64,000 nucleotides of DNA from Seriola aureovittata (Eukaryota > Chordata > Actinopteri > Carangiformes > Carangidae): NCBI RefSeq assembly GCF_021018895.1, contig NC_079381.1:8036001-8100000 (forward strand), in the 5' to 3' direction. The notes under the pieces were generated by a model. That model made no database searches and had not been told where the DNA came from. It saw only the letters and a list, made by a program, of their open reading frames with translations. Below, one piece after another: positions 61,149 through 64,000 of the stretch (position 1 is its first letter; every line of letters starts with the position of its first letter). The translations under genes were made by a program, and so were the position numbers.

Positions 61149-61734
61149 TTATCCATGCATAGGTGAGCACTGCAGTCTGTGTTGCTTTTAAGTAAACATT
61201 TGACTCATCAAGGTCTTGACAGAAGTATTAGCATTCTCTTCCCATTTGTCCCGTCTCACACACACACACACCTACCACTCTGCTCCTGCCCTTTCATTGT
61301 TTATTAGCGAGGCAATCCGTTATACAGATTTGGCCCAGCATCGGCTCTACTTAGTCCCTACGCGCACACCTTGAGTCCACCCCAGTTGCATCTAAATGAC
61401 CTGCGCTGGGGAAATAACCCATCAGCATTTTGTGTGCTGCTGTCACGCTGGTCAGGACAAAATAAATCCCCCCAACAACATAACGGCAAAAAAAGAAGGG
61501 TAGGGACACGGAGAAAACAAAAAAAGGGTGTAGTACTATTAAGGAAAAAATGAAGACATAGATGAAGCCAGACAAAAAGAAGATGAGGGAAAAGGCTGAA
61601 AAAACATGACAAAGAATGGGGAGGGTGTGAAGAATTGCTAAGACAACAGGAGCAGAGAGGAGTAGGAGGGAGAAAAAACTGAATGACTGAAGGAATCTCC
61701 TCTCTCCTGACTGTACACATGCTGCTGCGAGCAC

Positions 61735-61802
61735 GCACACACACACACACACACACACAGACAGTAGACAAAGCATATTCACAAGTGCTGCTGCGTGGAC
61801 AA

Positions 61803-61838
<36 letters not shown>
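61735..61838. repeat. paired (CA)n arrays
   Basis: CA at 61735-61760 and 61806-61838. Overlapping minus-strand open frames (poly Cys-Val) are artefacts. Confidence 0.95.
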
Positions 61839-61839
<1 letters not shown>

Positions 61840-64000
61840 TAGATGCTTGTGTGCAGTTTATGTAACTGTGTTTGTCTACCGATTATCATGAACTCATTTA
61901 AGACTCTTACGCAACAGCACTTTGATATTCAACATTCAAAATCATTTTTCTCACACGGGATTTGGATACTCTGGTCTCCCGCGTTGCTCAGCCAAATATC
62001 TAACACCCCCCACCCCACCCCACCCCCCCAGCAGAAAGAAGTCCCTAAACTCAAAGACTAACCGAAAGAATACACTTTAAGAATAAGAGTGAAATCTACT
62101 TGAACCCTGAATTGTGATCATATAAGTTTTGTCTTATGTTGTCAGAGCAGGAGTTGTAACATCTGTGGGTGGGTATTATTCATGTAAAAATGTCGAAACA
62201 AGAAATGAAAAAGCTACATTGTTGGGATCATGGGGGTTTATCCTTTTTTTTTTTTTTTTTTTTTTACATATCTCATTTCAAACCAACAACTGAAAACTGT
62301 CACCCACCACTGGGAGATACCAAAAATTATGATATGCATTGTTGACAAACATGGGCCTAACCTAAGAAATCAACACATTTTCAGATTTTGAAGTGAAAAT
62401 TTCAACTCCTAGGTTCTTTCTTTACCCTATGAGAGGGAAATGAACCTGTAACTCAGTCGTACTTTCAAATGTAGAAGAACCGCAACATGTTTGTTTCACA
62501 ATAACCAGGCGTACATGAAGATGAGGACATGTTTGCAGTAAATGATTGATGATATCAAGCCATGACCCGCAAAAGTCAAGGCTTTATGGGAAATGATGTT
62601 TGTTGAAAACATAAATAAATTTCCAGTTGTACTTTGGCTCTCTTTAACCATTAATAATGTAAGAAAACTAAACATCAATGGTGAACTCTTTGTAAACCCT
62701 CGTCTCCACTGTGGGAGAGTGGGGCACACTTAGATTTGATACAAACACATTGCTGGGATCATCATAACAACATGCACGGAGCATGATGACTCATTGTGCT
62801 CATAAAGAACAGGAATGTTGATGTTGATTGACAGAGAGGTACATCAGTCACATGACTGAGTGTGTAATCCTCACTCATGCTGTGGTTGCAGTTGTCTGGA
62901 GGGTGTCCTCATCATTAGATACTCTACACACAGTTAGCTGGCTTCAAAAGGGCCTGTTTTCCTTTCTTGAAATAAGCAATTTGCTGCTTTTTTTTTTTTT
63001 TTTTCGGTAAATGATGAAAAGCAGCTTCCGCAGACTGGAAAATTACCCACGCTTGATGATCCATCACAGTAAACAATAGAAATGCTGGGTTTTGTCTAAT
63101 TTCTGAGTTCCATGCTATTCAGCTGGGGCCGGGTTGAGTTATGTTTTTGTACACATTTCATTGCTCCACAAGATGTTTCTGGCTCTGCGATTGGGTGAAC
63201 CAAGCCAAAGGCCTAGCATGTCAATGAATATGTGATGTAATAAAGTTTTCCCACGGGAATAAGTAACCCTTAATTACTTTCCTGTTAATCATGTTGCACT
63301 TAATAAAAATATTTCTGCCAGCAAATAATCACGACAAAAAAAAACCCAACACTTTTTTAATATGTAATTATCATCTTGCATGCCGTGTTGGTTGTTTTGC
63401 GACAACAGTTAATTAAAACTGACTTAAGGTTTGACATTCAAACATTTGCACTTTATGTAAAAATATGAAATGTTTAAAACCATAAAGACAAAGCAATAAG
63501 GACAATAAGGAACTGTATAGGCAGGTGAATGGCATTTACTACTGTGCTTTAGCATCCCGCTCCACTCAGTAAACCACACAAGAAAACAAAACCTGCAAAT
63601 TGGGCTTTAAAAATAGCATGAAACAAACGACAAATAGGATTCTAGCTCGCGAAAGGACGAGTTACAAAGCAATTCCTCAGAAAGAGAGGAAACATTAAAG
63701 GATGAATAATGACTGAACAAAAGTAATCTTGCAATGTTGTTATCCAGCACAATGGGATGACAAACGTTCAGTGGTGTACAGCAAAGTGACTGTAATGGCT
63801 TTTATTGTTTGGAGGTGGCTTGGAAAGAGGTGATGCAGAGATGGATGTTAATCAAATGCTTTCAAGCTCCTGTACTCACACACACACACACACTTATGAG
63901 CGAGTGGACGCATATGCAACAGCTTTTTTTGGAGCTCAATTTTAAGGTTCTGTTTGGCGGGGCGCCCCGCGAGATGACTGACAGCCGCTGTCAGATTCCA
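61839..64000. other. 5'-most part of window, no recognisable exon
   Basis: C-rich run at 62004-62030, T-runs at 62241-62265 and 62989-63004, a short CA run at 63877-63892, and a GC-rich, palindromic last 45 bp (63957-63994). A 5' non-coding exon or promoter of cntfr could be here or beyond, but nothing supports placing it. Confidence 0.4.

Noticed and set aside
61351..61836. Two overlapping minus-strand frames of about 160 codons
   Set aside because: Begin in a CA/TG array and continue through purine-rich DNA; no recognised domain.

Overview
This is a vertebrate nuclear window that fits a teleost fish, probably a percomorph. It is AT-rich and almost entirely non-coding, with an extreme density of (CA)n/(TG)n microsatellites. 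It carries a decayed Tc1-like transposon, a tRNA-derived SINE, a 3'-end fragment of a fish-type LINE and several other dispersed fish repeats. There are no operons, bacterial-style genes, CRISPR arrays or convincing structural RNA genes.

Only one gene is supported: the 5' coding part of the ciliary neurotrophic factor receptor alpha gene (cntfr), on the minus strand. The first coding exon (signal peptide) is at 47132-47213. The next coding exon (complete N-terminal Ig-like domain) is at 6881-7114. Both splice junctions between them are clean and in matching phase (phase 1), so they join across a 40,017-bp intron (7115-47131). The exons for the two fibronectin type III cytokine-receptor modules and the GPI-anchor signal are not visible and should lie beyond position 1. 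Any 5' non-coding exons and the promoter should lie between 47214 and 64000 or beyond.

Layout: 1-6880 is the intron after the Ig exon and holds the Tc1-like relic (4371-5818). 6881-7114 is the Ig exon, followed at 7160-7330 by what look like decayed partial duplications of its splice-acceptor edge. 7115-47131 is the giant intron, with one copy of a TTAA-flanked MITE-like repeat (20280-20647), a putative retroelement fragment (31905-32400), a LINE 3' fragment (38178-38790), a tRNA-derived SINE (40719-40916), an AT-dinucleotide palindrome (42950-43040) and a cluster of TG/CA arrays just downstream of the signal-peptide exon (44763-46110). 47214-64000 is upstream sequence: dispersed repeats (48009-48330), a second MITE-like copy (53494-53883), a (CTG)14 tract (54970-55013), a TG-to-G17 tract (58089-58133) and many more microsatellites.

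No novel multi-gene system is present. The most interesting observations are the acceptor-edge duplications beside the Ig exon, the TTAA-flanked repeat pair, and the concentration of sequences able to form unusual DNA structures inside one very large cytokine-receptor intron.
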